Source: Alphaproteobacteria bacterium (GTDB lineage: Bacteria; Pseudomonadota; Alphaproteobacteria; Rickettsiales; UBA8987). From it: DNA of 13,975 nucleotides. This document shows, piece by piece, positions 1-6,077 of the stretch. Position 1 is the stretch's first letter. Each line of letters opens with the position of its first letter. The position numbers were made by a program, and so were the translations under genes. The DNA lies in assembly GCA_023269645.1 (NCBI GenBank), contig JAHFPR010000001.1, positions 25,852 through 39,826 on the forward strand. Direction: 5' to 3'. The notes below the pieces were generated by a model that saw nothing but the letters and a program-made list of their open reading frames with translations, was not told the DNA's origin and did not search any database.

Positions 1-1062
1 GGCTTCCCCATCACCAACACGCTGATGGGGCTGGGCGGCTATCCTGCGAGCGAGCCGGAATTCATCGGGATGTTGGGGATGCACGGCTCCTACGAGGCCA
101 ACCTTGCGATGGCGAAATGCGACGTGATGATCTGCATCGGCGCACGCTTTGATGATCGCATCACGGGCAAGGTGGATAAATTCTCCGTCGGCTCGAAAAA
201 AATCCATGTGGATGTAGACGCTTCCTCCATCAACAAAAATATCAAGGTAAACATCCCTATCGTGGGGGATGCCGCCCTGGTGCTGGAGCAGATGCTGGAA
301 GAATGGAAAAAACGCGGCTACAAGGTGAAGAAAAAGCCGCTTTCCGCCTGGTGGAAGCAGATTGCGGAATGGCGCGCGGTGGATAGTTTCGCCTATAAAC
401 AGGCTACCGGAACCGCCGACATCAAGCCGCAATACGTGCTGGATGTGCTGAATAATCTCATCGCCAAAAAGGATGCGTATGTCACCACCGATGTCGGCCA
501 GCATCAGATGTGGGCGGCGCAATATCTGAAGTTTGATAAGCCGAAACACTGGATGACCTCCGGCGGCTTAGGCACGATGGGTTATGGGCTTCCGGCGGCC
601 ATCGGCGCACAAATTGCCAATCCGGGCAAGCTGGTGGTGTGCGTAACAGGTGAAGCCTCCCTGATGATGAATATGCAGGAATTTTCCACGCTGGTGCAGT
701 ATCGCCTGCCGGTGAAGGTGCTGATTCTCAACAACCGCTACATGGGCATGGTGCGCCAGTGGCAGGAACTTTTCCACGGTGACCGCCACTCGGAAAGCTA
801 CATGGACGCCCTGCCCGACTTCGTGAAGCTGGCTGAATCCTTCGGCTTCAAAGGTATGCGGAACGACAAACCCGGCAACGTAGAAAAATCCCTGAAGGAA
901 ATGCTGGCGCATGACGGCCCCGTGCTGTTCGACATGGTGGTAGACCAGAACGAAAACGTCTATCCGATGATCCCCGCCGGCGCGGCGCATTACGAGATCA
1001 AGCTGAATCCGGGTTCGCCGGAGGTAAAGGTGGATAAGAAAGCGGCGGCGGTGAATGTGTAA
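1..1062 (+). CDS. ilvB: Acetolactate synthase large subunit, C-terminal part (5' end outside window)
   Basis: Catalytic subunit of acetolactate synthase (acetohydroxyacid synthase): it condenses pyruvate with pyruvate or 2-oxobutyrate, using thiamine diphosphate (TPP), Mg and FAD, as the first common step of valine, leucine and isoleucine synthesis in the cytoplasm. The frame is open from base 1, so the gene enters from the left. 353 residues are present; the family usually has about 570-600, so the N-terminal PYR domain and part of the middle domain are missing. Visible are the central domain (GARFDDRITG near residue 52) and the TPP-binding domain, with GEAS at 217-220, LNN at 243-245 and MVRQWQELFHGDRHSESY just after. 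The metal-binding motif reads GE where the textbook form is GD. It leads the ilvB-ilvN-ilvC run. The family call is secure; ilvB versus ilvI cannot be separated. Confidence 0.96.
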   Translation, partial: GFPITNTLMGLGGYPASEPEFIGMLGMHGSYEANLAMAKCDVMICIGARFDDRITGKVDKFSVGSKKIHVDVDASSINKNIKVNIPIVGDAALVLEQMLEEWKKRGYKVKKKPLSAWWKQIAEWRAVDSFAYKQATGTADIKPQYVLDVLNNLIAKKDAYVTTDVGQHQMWAAQYLKFDKPKHWMTSGGLGTMGYGLPAAIGAQIANPGKLVVCVTGEASLMMNMQEFSTLVQYRLPVKVLILNNRYMGMVRQWQELFHGDRHSESYMDALPDFVKLAESFGFKGMRNDKPGNVEKSLKEMLAHDGPVLFDMVVDQNENVYPMIPAGAAHYEIKLNPGSPEVKVDKKAAAVNV

Positions 1063-1069
1063 TCTGCCC

Positions 1070-1141
1070 TGTCACCCCGCACTTGTTGCGGGGCTATGGC
1101 AGCCACAGGGTATAACCCCGCGTACCAAGTGCGGGGTGACA
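1070..1141. repeat. Palindromic element, GTCACCCCGC family, copy 1
   Basis: The left arm TGTCACCCCGCACT (1070-1083) is matched by its reverse complement at 1128-1141. Each half also folds on itself (CCCCGC/GCGGGG at 1075-1093 and 1116-1136). It starts 8 bases after the ilvB stop. A second copy lies at 1866-1932. It looks like an interspersed repeat rather than a terminator, since no T-run follows on either strand. Confidence 0.85.
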
Positions 1142-1151
1142 GATGCACCGC

Positions 1152-1261
1152 CGTCATTCCAGCGAAAGCTGGAATCCAGCTAAGCCGCGTCTGCGGCGGA
1201 TAGCCTTGGCTTTAGCGGCGTTGACACGCCGCACTGGATACCAGCTTTCGCTGGTATGACG
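1152..1261. repeat. Palindromic element, CGTCATTCC family, copy 1
   Basis: Imperfect inverted repeat of about 110 bp. The left end CGTCATTCCAGCGAAAGCTGG is matched by CCAGCTTTCGCTGG followed by TATGACG at the right end. An inner palindromic core includes GCCGCGTCTGCGGCGGATAG, nearly the same core as in the element at 3929-4046. Together with the preceding element it fills almost the whole ilvB-ilvN gap. Confidence 0.85.
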
Positions 1262-1285
1262 ATTAACGATTAACGAGTAATAAAA

Positions 1286-1864
1286 ATGACCACCACCATA
1301 GCCGAACAGAACAAGCATTCCGCCTACCAGATCGTGGAGAGCCACGAAGTGGCGGAGAAGCACACCATCGCTGTACTCGTGGATAACGAGTTCGGGGTGC
1401 TGGCGCGCGTCATCGGGCTGTTCGCCAGCCGGGGCTACAACATCGAAAGTCTGACGGTGAGCGAGGTGGATCATGAAAAAAGCCGCAGCCGCATCACCAT
1501 CATCACGCATGGCACAAGCTCAATAATAATACAAATCAAAACATTACTTGAAAGACTTATTCCAATTTATGAAGTACGCGACCTCACCGTGGAAAGCCCG
1601 CATATCGAGCGCGAGGTGGGGCTTATCAAAGTGGTGACAGGTGAGGATGACGAAACCCGCCAGGCCGCCCAGAAGCTCGCCGACCGCTTCGGCGCAAGAA
1701 CCATTGACTCCACAGCGAAATCCTTTATTTTTGAGCTTTCCGATATACCGGAGAAGCTGGATAAATTCATCATGCTGATGCGTCCGTTGGGCGTAAAAGA
1801 AATTTGCCGCACTGGGGTTACCGCTATTTCGCGCGGAAGCGAGGGAATGGAGAAATCGGCATGA
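1286..1864 (+). CDS. ilvN: Acetolactate synthase small (regulatory) subunit
   Basis: Regulatory partner of the large subunit; in this family it activates catalysis and confers valine feedback inhibition. 192 residues, longer than the roughly 160-170 common in enterics because of an N-terminal extension of about 25. The ACT domain covers about residues 27-100 (HTIAVLVDNEFGVLARVIGLFASRGYNIESLTV), followed by the small-subunit C-terminal domain (EREVGLIKV, SKSFIFELSD-like segment, RTGVTAISRG). The ATG at 1286 has only a weak Shine-Dalgarno (ACGAG). The stretch at about 1513-1580 is strikingly AT-rich, with codons unlike the rest of the gene, yet the frame and family pattern hold. The stop is two bases before the next palindromic element. 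It could equally be named ilvH. Confidence 0.95.
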   Translation: MTTTIAEQNKHSAYQIVESHEVAEKHTIAVLVDNEFGVLARVIGLFASRGYNIESLTVSEVDHEKSRSRITIITHGTSSIIIQIKTLLERLIPIYEVRDLTVESPHIEREVGLIKVVTGEDDETRQAAQKLADRFGARTIDSTAKSFIFELSDIPEKLDKFIMLMRPLGVKEICRTGVTAISRGSEGMEKSA

Positions 1865-1865
1865 T

Positions 1866-1932
1866 TGTCACCCCGCACTTGGTACGCGGGGTTAGCCACA
1901 GCGAATAACCCCGCAACACGTGTGGGGTGACA
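1866..1932. repeat. Palindromic element, GTCACCCCGC family, copy 2
   Basis: Starts two bases after the ilvN stop with TGTCACCCCGCACTTGGTAC and ends with GTGTGGGGTGACA. Same arms as the copy at 1070-1141, with each half again folding as a small CCCCGC/GCGGGG-type hairpin. It occupies most of the 91-bp ilvN-ilvC gap and leaves the ilvC ribosome binding site free. Confidence 0.85.
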
Positions 1933-1955
1933 GATTAACAACGGAGAACTAAACC

Positions 1956-2984
1956 ATGAGCCTTAAAGTCTATTACGATAAAGACGCCGACCAAAGCATC
2001 ATCAAAGGCAAAACCGTCGCCATTATCGGCTATGGCAGCCAGGGGCACGCGCACGCGCAGAACCTGAAGGATAGCGGAGTTAAACGTGTTATTATTGGGC
2101 TGCGCCCAACGTCGGCAAGTGTCGAGAAGGCCAAAGCCGCCGGGTTCGAGGTGATGACCCCCGCCGAAGCCACGAAAGCCGCCGATGTAGTGATGATCCT
2201 CGCGCCCGACCAGAATCAGGGCGATATTTATCAGAGCGACATCAAGGATAACCTGAAGCAAGGTGCGTCGCTGGCGTTCGCGCACGGGTTCAACATCCAT
2301 TTCGGCTTCATCAAGCCGCGCGCCGACCTGGACGTGTTCATGATTGCGCCGAAAGGCCCCGGCCACACAGTGCGCAGCGAATACAAGCGCGGCGGCGGTG
2401 TGCCGTGTCTGGTGGCGATTGCGCAGAATGCCTCCGGAAAGGCACTGGAAACGGCACTTTCCTACGCTTCGGCGATTGGCGGCGGGCGCAGCGGCATCAT
2501 CGAAACCACCTTCAAGGATGAATGCGAAACCGACCTGTTCGGCGAGCAGGCTGTGCTGTGTGGCGGTGTCACCGCGCTGATGCAGGCGGGCTTCGATACG
2601 CTCGTGGAAGCCGGTTATCCGCCGGAAATGGCGTATTTTGAATGTGTGCACGAGATGAAGCTGATCGTGGATTTGATCTACGAAGGCGGCTTCAAAAATA
2701 TGCGCTATTCCATCTCCAACACGGCGGAATACGGCGATTATCTGACGGGGCCAAAAATCGTCACCGAGGAAACAAAAAAGACGATGAAGCAGGTGCTGGC
2801 CGATATTCAATCCGGAAAATTTGCCAAGGATTTCATCGGCGATTGCGCGACGCAAGGGGCGAATAACATGAGCGGCTGGCGCGAGAAAGCCAAGGGGCTG
2901 AAGCTGGAAACCGTCGGCGAAAAGCTGCGTGGCATGATGCCGTGGATCGCCAAGAACAAGCTGGTGGATAAGAAGGTGGCTTAG
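1956..2984 (+). CDS. ilvC: Ketol-acid reductoisomerase, class I (NADP+)
   Basis: Converts acetolactate or acetohydroxybutyrate to the dihydroxy acid by Mg-dependent alkyl migration and NADPH reduction, the step after acetolactate synthase. 342 residues, normal for the short class I enzyme. The Rossmann motif IGYGSQGHAHAQ is at residues 24-35, the cofactor-specificity loop GLRPTSAS at 48-55, and the substrate/metal region AHGFNIHF at 109-116. PKGPGHTVR is at 132-140. The metal-binding acids sit in DECETDLFGEQ (D193, E197) and YFECVHE (E229, E233), and SISNTAEYGD is at 252-261. The ATG at 1956 follows ACGGAGAAC with good spacing. It closes the ilv cluster; no intrinsic terminator is seen on the plus strand, only the palindromic element that follows. 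Confidence 0.98.
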   Translation: MSLKVYYDKDADQSIIKGKTVAIIGYGSQGHAHAQNLKDSGVKRVIIGLRPTSASVEKAKAAGFEVMTPAEATKAADVVMILAPDQNQGDIYQSDIKDNLKQGASLAFAHGFNIHFGFIKPRADLDVFMIAPKGPGHTVRSEYKRGGGVPCLVAIAQNASGKALETALSYASAIGGGRSGIIETTFKDECETDLFGEQAVLCGGVTALMQAGFDTLVEAGYPPEMAYFECVHEMKLIVDLIYEGGFKNMRYSISNTAEYGDYLTGPKIVTEETKKTMKQVLADIQSGKFAKDFIGDCATQGANNMSGWREKAKGLKLETVGEKLRGMMPWIAKNKLVDKKVA

Positions 2985-2993
2985 TTGCTGCGT

Positions 2994-3119
2994 CGTCATT
3001 CCCGCGAAAGCGGGAATCCAGTGTGGCGCGTCTGCACCACGGGAAGGCTCTGGTTTATTACTTGGCTTTATCGCCGCAGACGCGGCTTGTGCTGGATTCC
3101 CGCCTTCGCGGGAATGACG
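2994..3119. repeat. Palindromic element, CGTCATTCC family, copy 2
   Basis: Left end CGTCATTCCCGCGAAAGCGG, right end CCGCCTTCGCGGGAATGACG, giving outer arms of about 25 bp with a few mismatches. The core again carries GGCGCGTCTGC and GCAGACGCGGC segments able to pair. It starts 10 bases after the ilvC stop, between two convergent genes. Confidence 0.85.
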
Positions 3120-3124
3120 TGTAC

Positions 3125-3187
3125 AAAAAAACGGCTCCCGTGATTCAATCTTGGTTGTAAAAACCAGAGAAAGAATCACGAGAGCCG
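3125..3187 (-). terminator. Rho-independent terminator of the acidic hypothetical gene
   Basis: Reading the minus strand, a 15-bp stem (3173-3187 with 3132-3146, one mismatch) continues into an inner TGGTT/AACCA pairing and is followed directly by seven T (3125-3131). It begins 23 bases after the stop codon at 3211. No T-run follows on the plus strand, so it serves the minus-strand gene. Confidence 0.88.
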
Positions 3188-3210
3188 GTAGGTTACGCTA
3201 GCACTTCACT

Positions 3211-3735
3211 TCACGAATCATGCACGGTAATCTGCTGTAAATCCCAGTTGGAATCTAGAGCAGTTGCCGTGCTTTCCGTGTCTTCGTCGAGTAGGTCTTG
3301 GATGGTGTTGGGAGGAGTTTTTTCTGTTCCTTCCCCATCACATTCAGCACCTTCTTCCGAATCACCAAATTCAGCAACGTCACCATCATCCACGGGTGTT
3401 TCCGGGGGTTTGTTGGCTTCGGCTTCGAGTGTGGCGAGCATGGCGGCATCGAAGTCAATATCCACCTCAAGTTCAAGCAACTTCCGATAGCTTGTCATCC
3501 CTGAAATGCGAATTTCCACTTCTGTTTCGTCCAAACACTCCGCTTCATCCACCAGTAAAGGATTGGACGAGTACGGATTGCTGTAGAACGCGATACACTC
3601 CGAAGCGATACCGTTGGATACCAGTTCGTCGCGCAATTCCTTGGCTTCGCCGAGTGGAATGATGTTATCCGATGCAACAAAATCTCCGGACATTTCTTGC
3701 ACTAACAACCATGCGTAATCACTAATTTGTGCCAT
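3211..3735 (-). CDS. Acidic protein of unknown function
   Basis: 174 residues; I do not recognise the family. The first 100 residues or so look globular (SDYAWLLVQEMSGDF near the start, then LGEAKELRDELVSNGIASECIAFY). From about residue 105 the chain is low-complexity and very acidic, with Pro, Gly, Glu and Asp (PPETPVDDGDVAEFGDSEE), so probably disordered. There is no signal peptide or membrane segment; it is probably cytoplasmic. The gene is supported by its context: a sigma70-like promoter (3846-3874), an AGGAG site four bases before the ATG at 3735, and a strong terminator beyond the stop. It stands as its own transcription unit, convergent with ilvC. Function unknown. Confidence 0.8.
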   Translation of the reverse strand: MAQISDYAWLLVQEMSGDFVASDNIIPLGEAKELRDELVSNGIASECIAFYSNPYSSNPLLVDEAECLDETEVEIRISGMTSYRKLLELEVDIDFDAAMLATLEAEANKPPETPVDDGDVAEFGDSEEGAECDGEGTEKTPPNTIQDLLDEDTESTATALDSNWDLQQITVHDS

Positions 3736-3767
3736 ATTTCTCCTGAGGTCTTATGCCTTAGGAACGC

Positions 3768-3810
3768 AAAAAGAGCAAAAAAACTCTAAACCAGAAAGAG
3801 CATTTGCTCT
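3768..3810 (-). promoter_or_regulatory. Possible leader attenuator of the acidic hypothetical gene
   Basis: On the minus strand the leader holds AGAGCAAA (3803-3810), an inner CTCT...AGAG pairing, then TTTGCTCT (3772-3779) running into T's (3768-3772). This forms a weak terminator-shaped hairpin. The first arm can instead form a short perfect hairpin AGAGCATTTGCTCT (3797-3810), so the two folds exclude each other. The stems are AT-rich; a regulatory role is inference. Confidence 0.35.
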
Positions 3811-3845
3811 AAAATTGTTCCAAGGGACAATAAGACGTAGGCTAT

Positions 3846-3874
3846 AATATAACAGAATGCGGCAGATAAAGCAA
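3846..3874 (-). promoter_or_regulatory. Sigma70-like promoter for the acidic hypothetical gene
   Basis: Minus strand: -35 box TTGCTT (3869-3874), 17-bp spacer, -10 box TATATT (3846-3851). The transcript would carry a leader of about 100 nt before the ATG at 3735. Confidence 0.6.
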
Positions 3875-3904
3875 CCATAATTTCAATTATCTGGAATAAT
3901 TGAG

Positions 3905-4078
3905 ATTGTCCCTTAAAGATAGATACGGTGTCATCCCAACGCAGGCTGGGATCCAGCCTAAGCCGCGTCTGCGGCGGGATAGTTACGGGGCTTTCAGCGC
4001 GGCGCAGACGCGCCGCTACTGGATTTCAGCCTGCGCTGGAATGACAATAATGGGGATTATCTATCTTTAGGGGACAAT
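3905..4078. repeat. 21-bp inverted repeat enclosing a palindromic element
   Basis: ATTGTCCCTTAAAGATAGAT plus A (3905-3925) is the reverse complement of 4058-4078 at 20 of 21 positions. The pair encloses the palindromic element at 3929-4046, so two inverted repeats are nested. The right arm supplies the AGGGGA that may be the ribosome binding site of the next gene. A GGGACAAT string also occurs at about 3824-3831. Confidence 0.8.
3929..4046. repeat. Palindromic element, CGTCATTCC-like family, copy 3
   Basis: Left end TGTCATCCCAACGCAGGCTG, right end CAGCCTGCGCTGGAATGACA. The inner core TAAGCCGCGTCTGCGGCGGG nearly matches the core of the element at 1152-1261. It sits inside the 21-bp inverted repeat at 3905-4078. 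Confidence 0.83.
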
Positions 4079-4084
4079 GCTGGA

Positions 4085-5029
4085 ATGATGGGTTTAGATA
4101 AAATGAGCGGCCTTTTTCTCCAGGATTTTGGCCTCACGGTAAAAACTTCCGCCGAGGTGGAGTTTTATCTGGAGGGGAACGATCCGGAACAGGATAAGGA
4201 GTGCCTCGCGCTGATGCTGCTGGCCTTGCATCAGGCCGCCCTGCCCATCCGCGAGATGAAAAAAGAGGATGGCACGCGGCAATATGAGATTGATCTGCCA
4301 CTGCGGGATAACCCCATGCAAACCGCGCAGGATATTGAGCTTGCGAAGCGGGTGATTGCGGAAGTGGCGGAACGCTGTGGCCTGCGCGCCATCTTTACCC
4401 CCAAACCCTACCCCAATCAACCCGGCTGCGGACTGCATCTCCACGCGAGCCTGCATGATGCGGCGGGGAATAATGTGCTGCAAAAACCCTCTCCCGTGTG
4501 CGGGAAAGGGTTGGGTGAGGGCTTTTCTCCGATGGAAACAGCACCCTCGCCGAAAATCCGGCGAGGAGACTCGCCCGGATTTCCTCCTCTCCCGCACACG
4601 GGAGAGGAATCTTTCGCCATGCTCCACGCTGTTGGCGGTCTGCTGGAGATCATCCCAGAAGCGATGGTGTTTTTTACCCCGAATGAAGATTCCTATACGC
4701 GCTTTATCGCAGGCGACCAGCATACGCCGAAATACATCTGCTGGGGCGGTAACAACCGCACCGCTGCCGTGCGCATCCCCGCGAGCACACTGCATCCCGA
4801 AAGCCGCCACATTGAGCTGCGCGTTCCGGGGATGGATGCCGACCCGGAACGCGCCCTCGCCGCGATGATAGCCGGGATGCATCACGGGCTTACCCAGAAA
4901 ATCACTCCGCCGCCGAAGCTCTATGGCAATGCCTTCGATAAGCAATACGGACTGACAAAACTACCCGCTTCGTTGGATGAGGCAAAGCAGATGTGTGCGG
5001 AAGGAAGGGTTTTGAAGAAGTATTCCTAG
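4085..5029 (+). CDS. Glutamine synthetase family protein, catalytic domain only, with in-frame repeat insertion
   Basis: The family ligates ammonia or an amine to the gamma-carboxyl of glutamate using ATP. Conserved catalytic-domain motifs appear in order: EVEFYL (24-29), RQYEIDLPL (65-73), GLHLHASL (116-123), NEDSYTRFIAG (200-210), NNRTAAVRIP (223-232) and HIELRVPGMDADP (242-254). The N-terminal beta-grasp domain of about 100 residues is absent; in dodecameric enzymes it helps close the neighbour's active site, so normal activity is uncertain. Residues about 135-176 match no part of the family and are encoded by a palindromic repeat inserted in frame in a surface-loop position. Without it the protein would be about 272 residues. 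ATG codons at 4085, 4088 and 4103 are all possible; AGGGGA lies about 10 bases before 4085. The frame is open back to 3983. It is either a short paralogue or an N-terminally truncated relic. Confidence 0.82.
   Translation: MMGLDKMSGLFLQDFGLTVKTSAEVEFYLEGNDPEQDKECLALMLLALHQAALPIREMKKEDGTRQYEIDLPLRDNPMQTAQDIELAKRVIAEVAERCGLRAIFTPKPYPNQPGCGLHLHASLHDAAGNNVLQKPSPVCGKGLGEGFSPMETAPSPKIRRGDSPGFPPLPHTGEESFAMLHAVGGLLEIIPEAMVFFTPNEDSYTRFIAGDQHTPKYICWGGNNRTAAVRIPASTLHPESRHIELRVPGMDADPERALAAMIAGMHHGLTQKITPPPKLYGNAFDKQYGLTKLPASLDEAKQMCAEGRVLKKYS
4488..4607. repeat. Palindromic element inserted in frame inside the glutamine-synthetase-like gene
   Basis: A perfect 18-bp inverted repeat, CCTCTCCCGTGTGCGGGA at 4488-4505 and its reverse complement at 4590-4607, encloses a smaller hairpin (CCTCGCCG...CGGCGAGG, about 4550-4567). 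The total inserted coding length, judged against family motifs on both sides, is about 126 bases, a multiple of three with no stop. The encoded stretch is Pro/Gly/Ser-rich. Confidence 0.85.
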
Positions 5030-5033
5030 CCGC

Positions 5034-5156
5034 CGTCATTGCGAGGAGTGCCTGCACGACGAAGCAATCCAGAATTTTTTATGTAGCCGCAGAAGGTATC
5101 CGAATACCATCGGTTCCGCGATGACCCTGGATTGCTTCGTTACGCTCGCAATGACG
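5034..5156. repeat. Palindromic element, CGTCATTGCGAG family
   Basis: Left end CGTCATTGCGAGGAGTGCC with GAAGCAATCCAG; right end CTGGATTGCTTCGTTACGC with TCGCAATGACG. This kind of element is widespread in Rickettsiales and relatives (recalled, not searched). It lies between convergent genes and overlaps the last 17 bases of trpA, including the stop. Confidence 0.85.
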
Positions 5157-5928
5157 CACGGATCGCCCGCACCAGCTCCAGTGCTTTTTCCGGCTTGCCC
5201 TCGCCAATCAGCTTCACCAGTGCCGAACCCACCACTACACCATCTGCCAGTTTTGCAAACTCCGCAGCCTGCGTGGGAGTTTTAATGCCGAACCCGACTG
5301 CGATGGGGATTTTCGTCACTTGCCGGAGTGCCTTCACCTGCCGCGCCACATCCGCAGTCTTCGCGGATTTTACCCCGGTGATCCCCGCCACAGAAATATA
5401 ATACACAAAACCGGAAGCGTTTTTCAGCACCAGTTTCGCCCGCGCGGCATCGGTGGTGGGGGCGGTGAGGCGGATGAGTGCCAGCCCCGCCGGAATCGCC
5501 ACCTCGGTGAATTCCGCATCTTCCTCCAGCGGAAGATCCACGATAATCACTCCGTCCACGCCCGCCTTCACCGCATCGGTGACGAATGCCCGGACGCCGT
5601 AATGATAAATCGGGTTGTAATAGCCCATCAGGATGATCGGAGTTTCCGCGTTTTTCTTCCGGAATTCCCGCACCATGCCGAGGATTTTTTTCGTGGTTGC
5701 CCCCGCCGCAAGTGCCCGCGTTCCCGCCGCCTGAATAGTGGGGCCATCGGCCATCGGGTCAGAGAATGGCATTCCAAGCTCGATAATATCCGCGCCCGCT
5801 GCGGGAAGTTCCTTCATCACGCGCGCGGAAGTTTTCCCATCCGGATCGCAACCCATGATATAGGTGACGAGCGCAGCACGGTTCTGCGCTTTGGCGCGGG
5901 TGAATGCCTTGGCGATGCGGTCGGTCAT
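5140..5928 (-). CDS. trpA: Tryptophan synthase alpha subunit
   Basis: Cleaves indole-3-glycerol phosphate to indole and glyceraldehyde 3-phosphate; indole passes through a tunnel to the beta subunit. 262 residues, normal length. The TIM-barrel motifs are clear: IIELGMPFSDPMADGPTIQ with catalytic Glu50 and Asp61, MGYYNPIYHYG at about 101-111, VDLPLEED, YYISVAGITG, the phosphate loop GFGIKTP, and DGVVVGSALV near the C-terminus. The ATG at 5928 is preceded by AAGGA with 7-base spacing. The last codons (ASLRA and stop) are encoded by the palindromic element at 5034-5156. No trpB lies next to it on either side, although trpB usually precedes trpA, so the partner must be encoded elsewhere. A possible promoter lies at 5965-5993. 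Confidence 0.97.
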   Translation of the reverse strand: MTDRIAKAFTRAKAQNRAALVTYIMGCDPDGKTSARVMKELPAAGADIIELGMPFSDPMADGPTIQAAGTRALAAGATTKKILGMVREFRKKNAETPIILMGYYNPIYHYGVRAFVTDAVKAGVDGVIIVDLPLEEDAEFTEVAIPAGLALIRLTAPTTDAARAKLVLKNASGFVYYISVAGITGVKSAKTADVARQVKALRQVTKIPIAVGFGIKTPTQAAEFAKLADGVVVGSALVKLIGEGKPEKALELVRAIRASLRA

Positions 5929-5964
5929 GATTAGTCCTTAATCATTTATTAAGTAAAAGCTGTT

Positions 5965-5993
5965 ATAATGCAGAAATCATGACAATGGAACAA
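5965..5993 (-). promoter_or_regulatory. Possible trpA promoter
   Basis: Minus strand: TTGTTC (5988-5993), 17-bp spacer, CATTAT (5965-5970). A TATAAC overlapping the -10 would give a 20-bp spacer. The boxes are weak. The same segment carries a perfect TATAAT on the plus strand (5964-5969). Confidence 0.3.
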
Positions 5994-6077
5994 GACAAAT
6001 TACGGCGCGCCGGGATACTTCCGGGAATGATACTCAGCATTTCCCTGCAAGGAGATGCATTAAGCAGCTATCTATAG
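5979..6077 (+). CDS. Doubtful 32-residue ORF
   Basis: An ATG-started frame of 32 codons (begins MTMEQDKLRRAGILPG, ends ALSSYL) lies just downstream of a plus-strand TATAAT (5964-5969). No Shine-Dalgarno precedes it, and the stop TAG falls inside the first copy of the hairpin-array repeat, so the frame may be a gene remnant cut by repeat insertion or chance. No family recognised. Confidence 0.15.
   Translation: MTMEQDKLRRAGILPGMILSISLQGDALSSYL

Noticed and set aside
2994..3119. Transcription terminator of the ilv cluster
   Set aside because: The palindrome could stop transcription, but no T-run follows on the plus strand and the same family occurs in non-terminal positions, so it is listed only as a repeat.
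1935..3179. Long minus-strand open frame (414 codons) antisense to ilvC
   Set aside because: Covers a perfectly conserved ilvC on the other strand and extends through palindromic repeats; composition is a GC-rich antisense shadow with no recognisable domain.
4094..4945. Minus-strand frame antisense to the glutamine-synthetase-like gene; a similar one at 8468-9268 opposite the mutase
   Set aside because: The opposite strands carry family motifs in order; the antisense products have none and lack ribosome binding sites.
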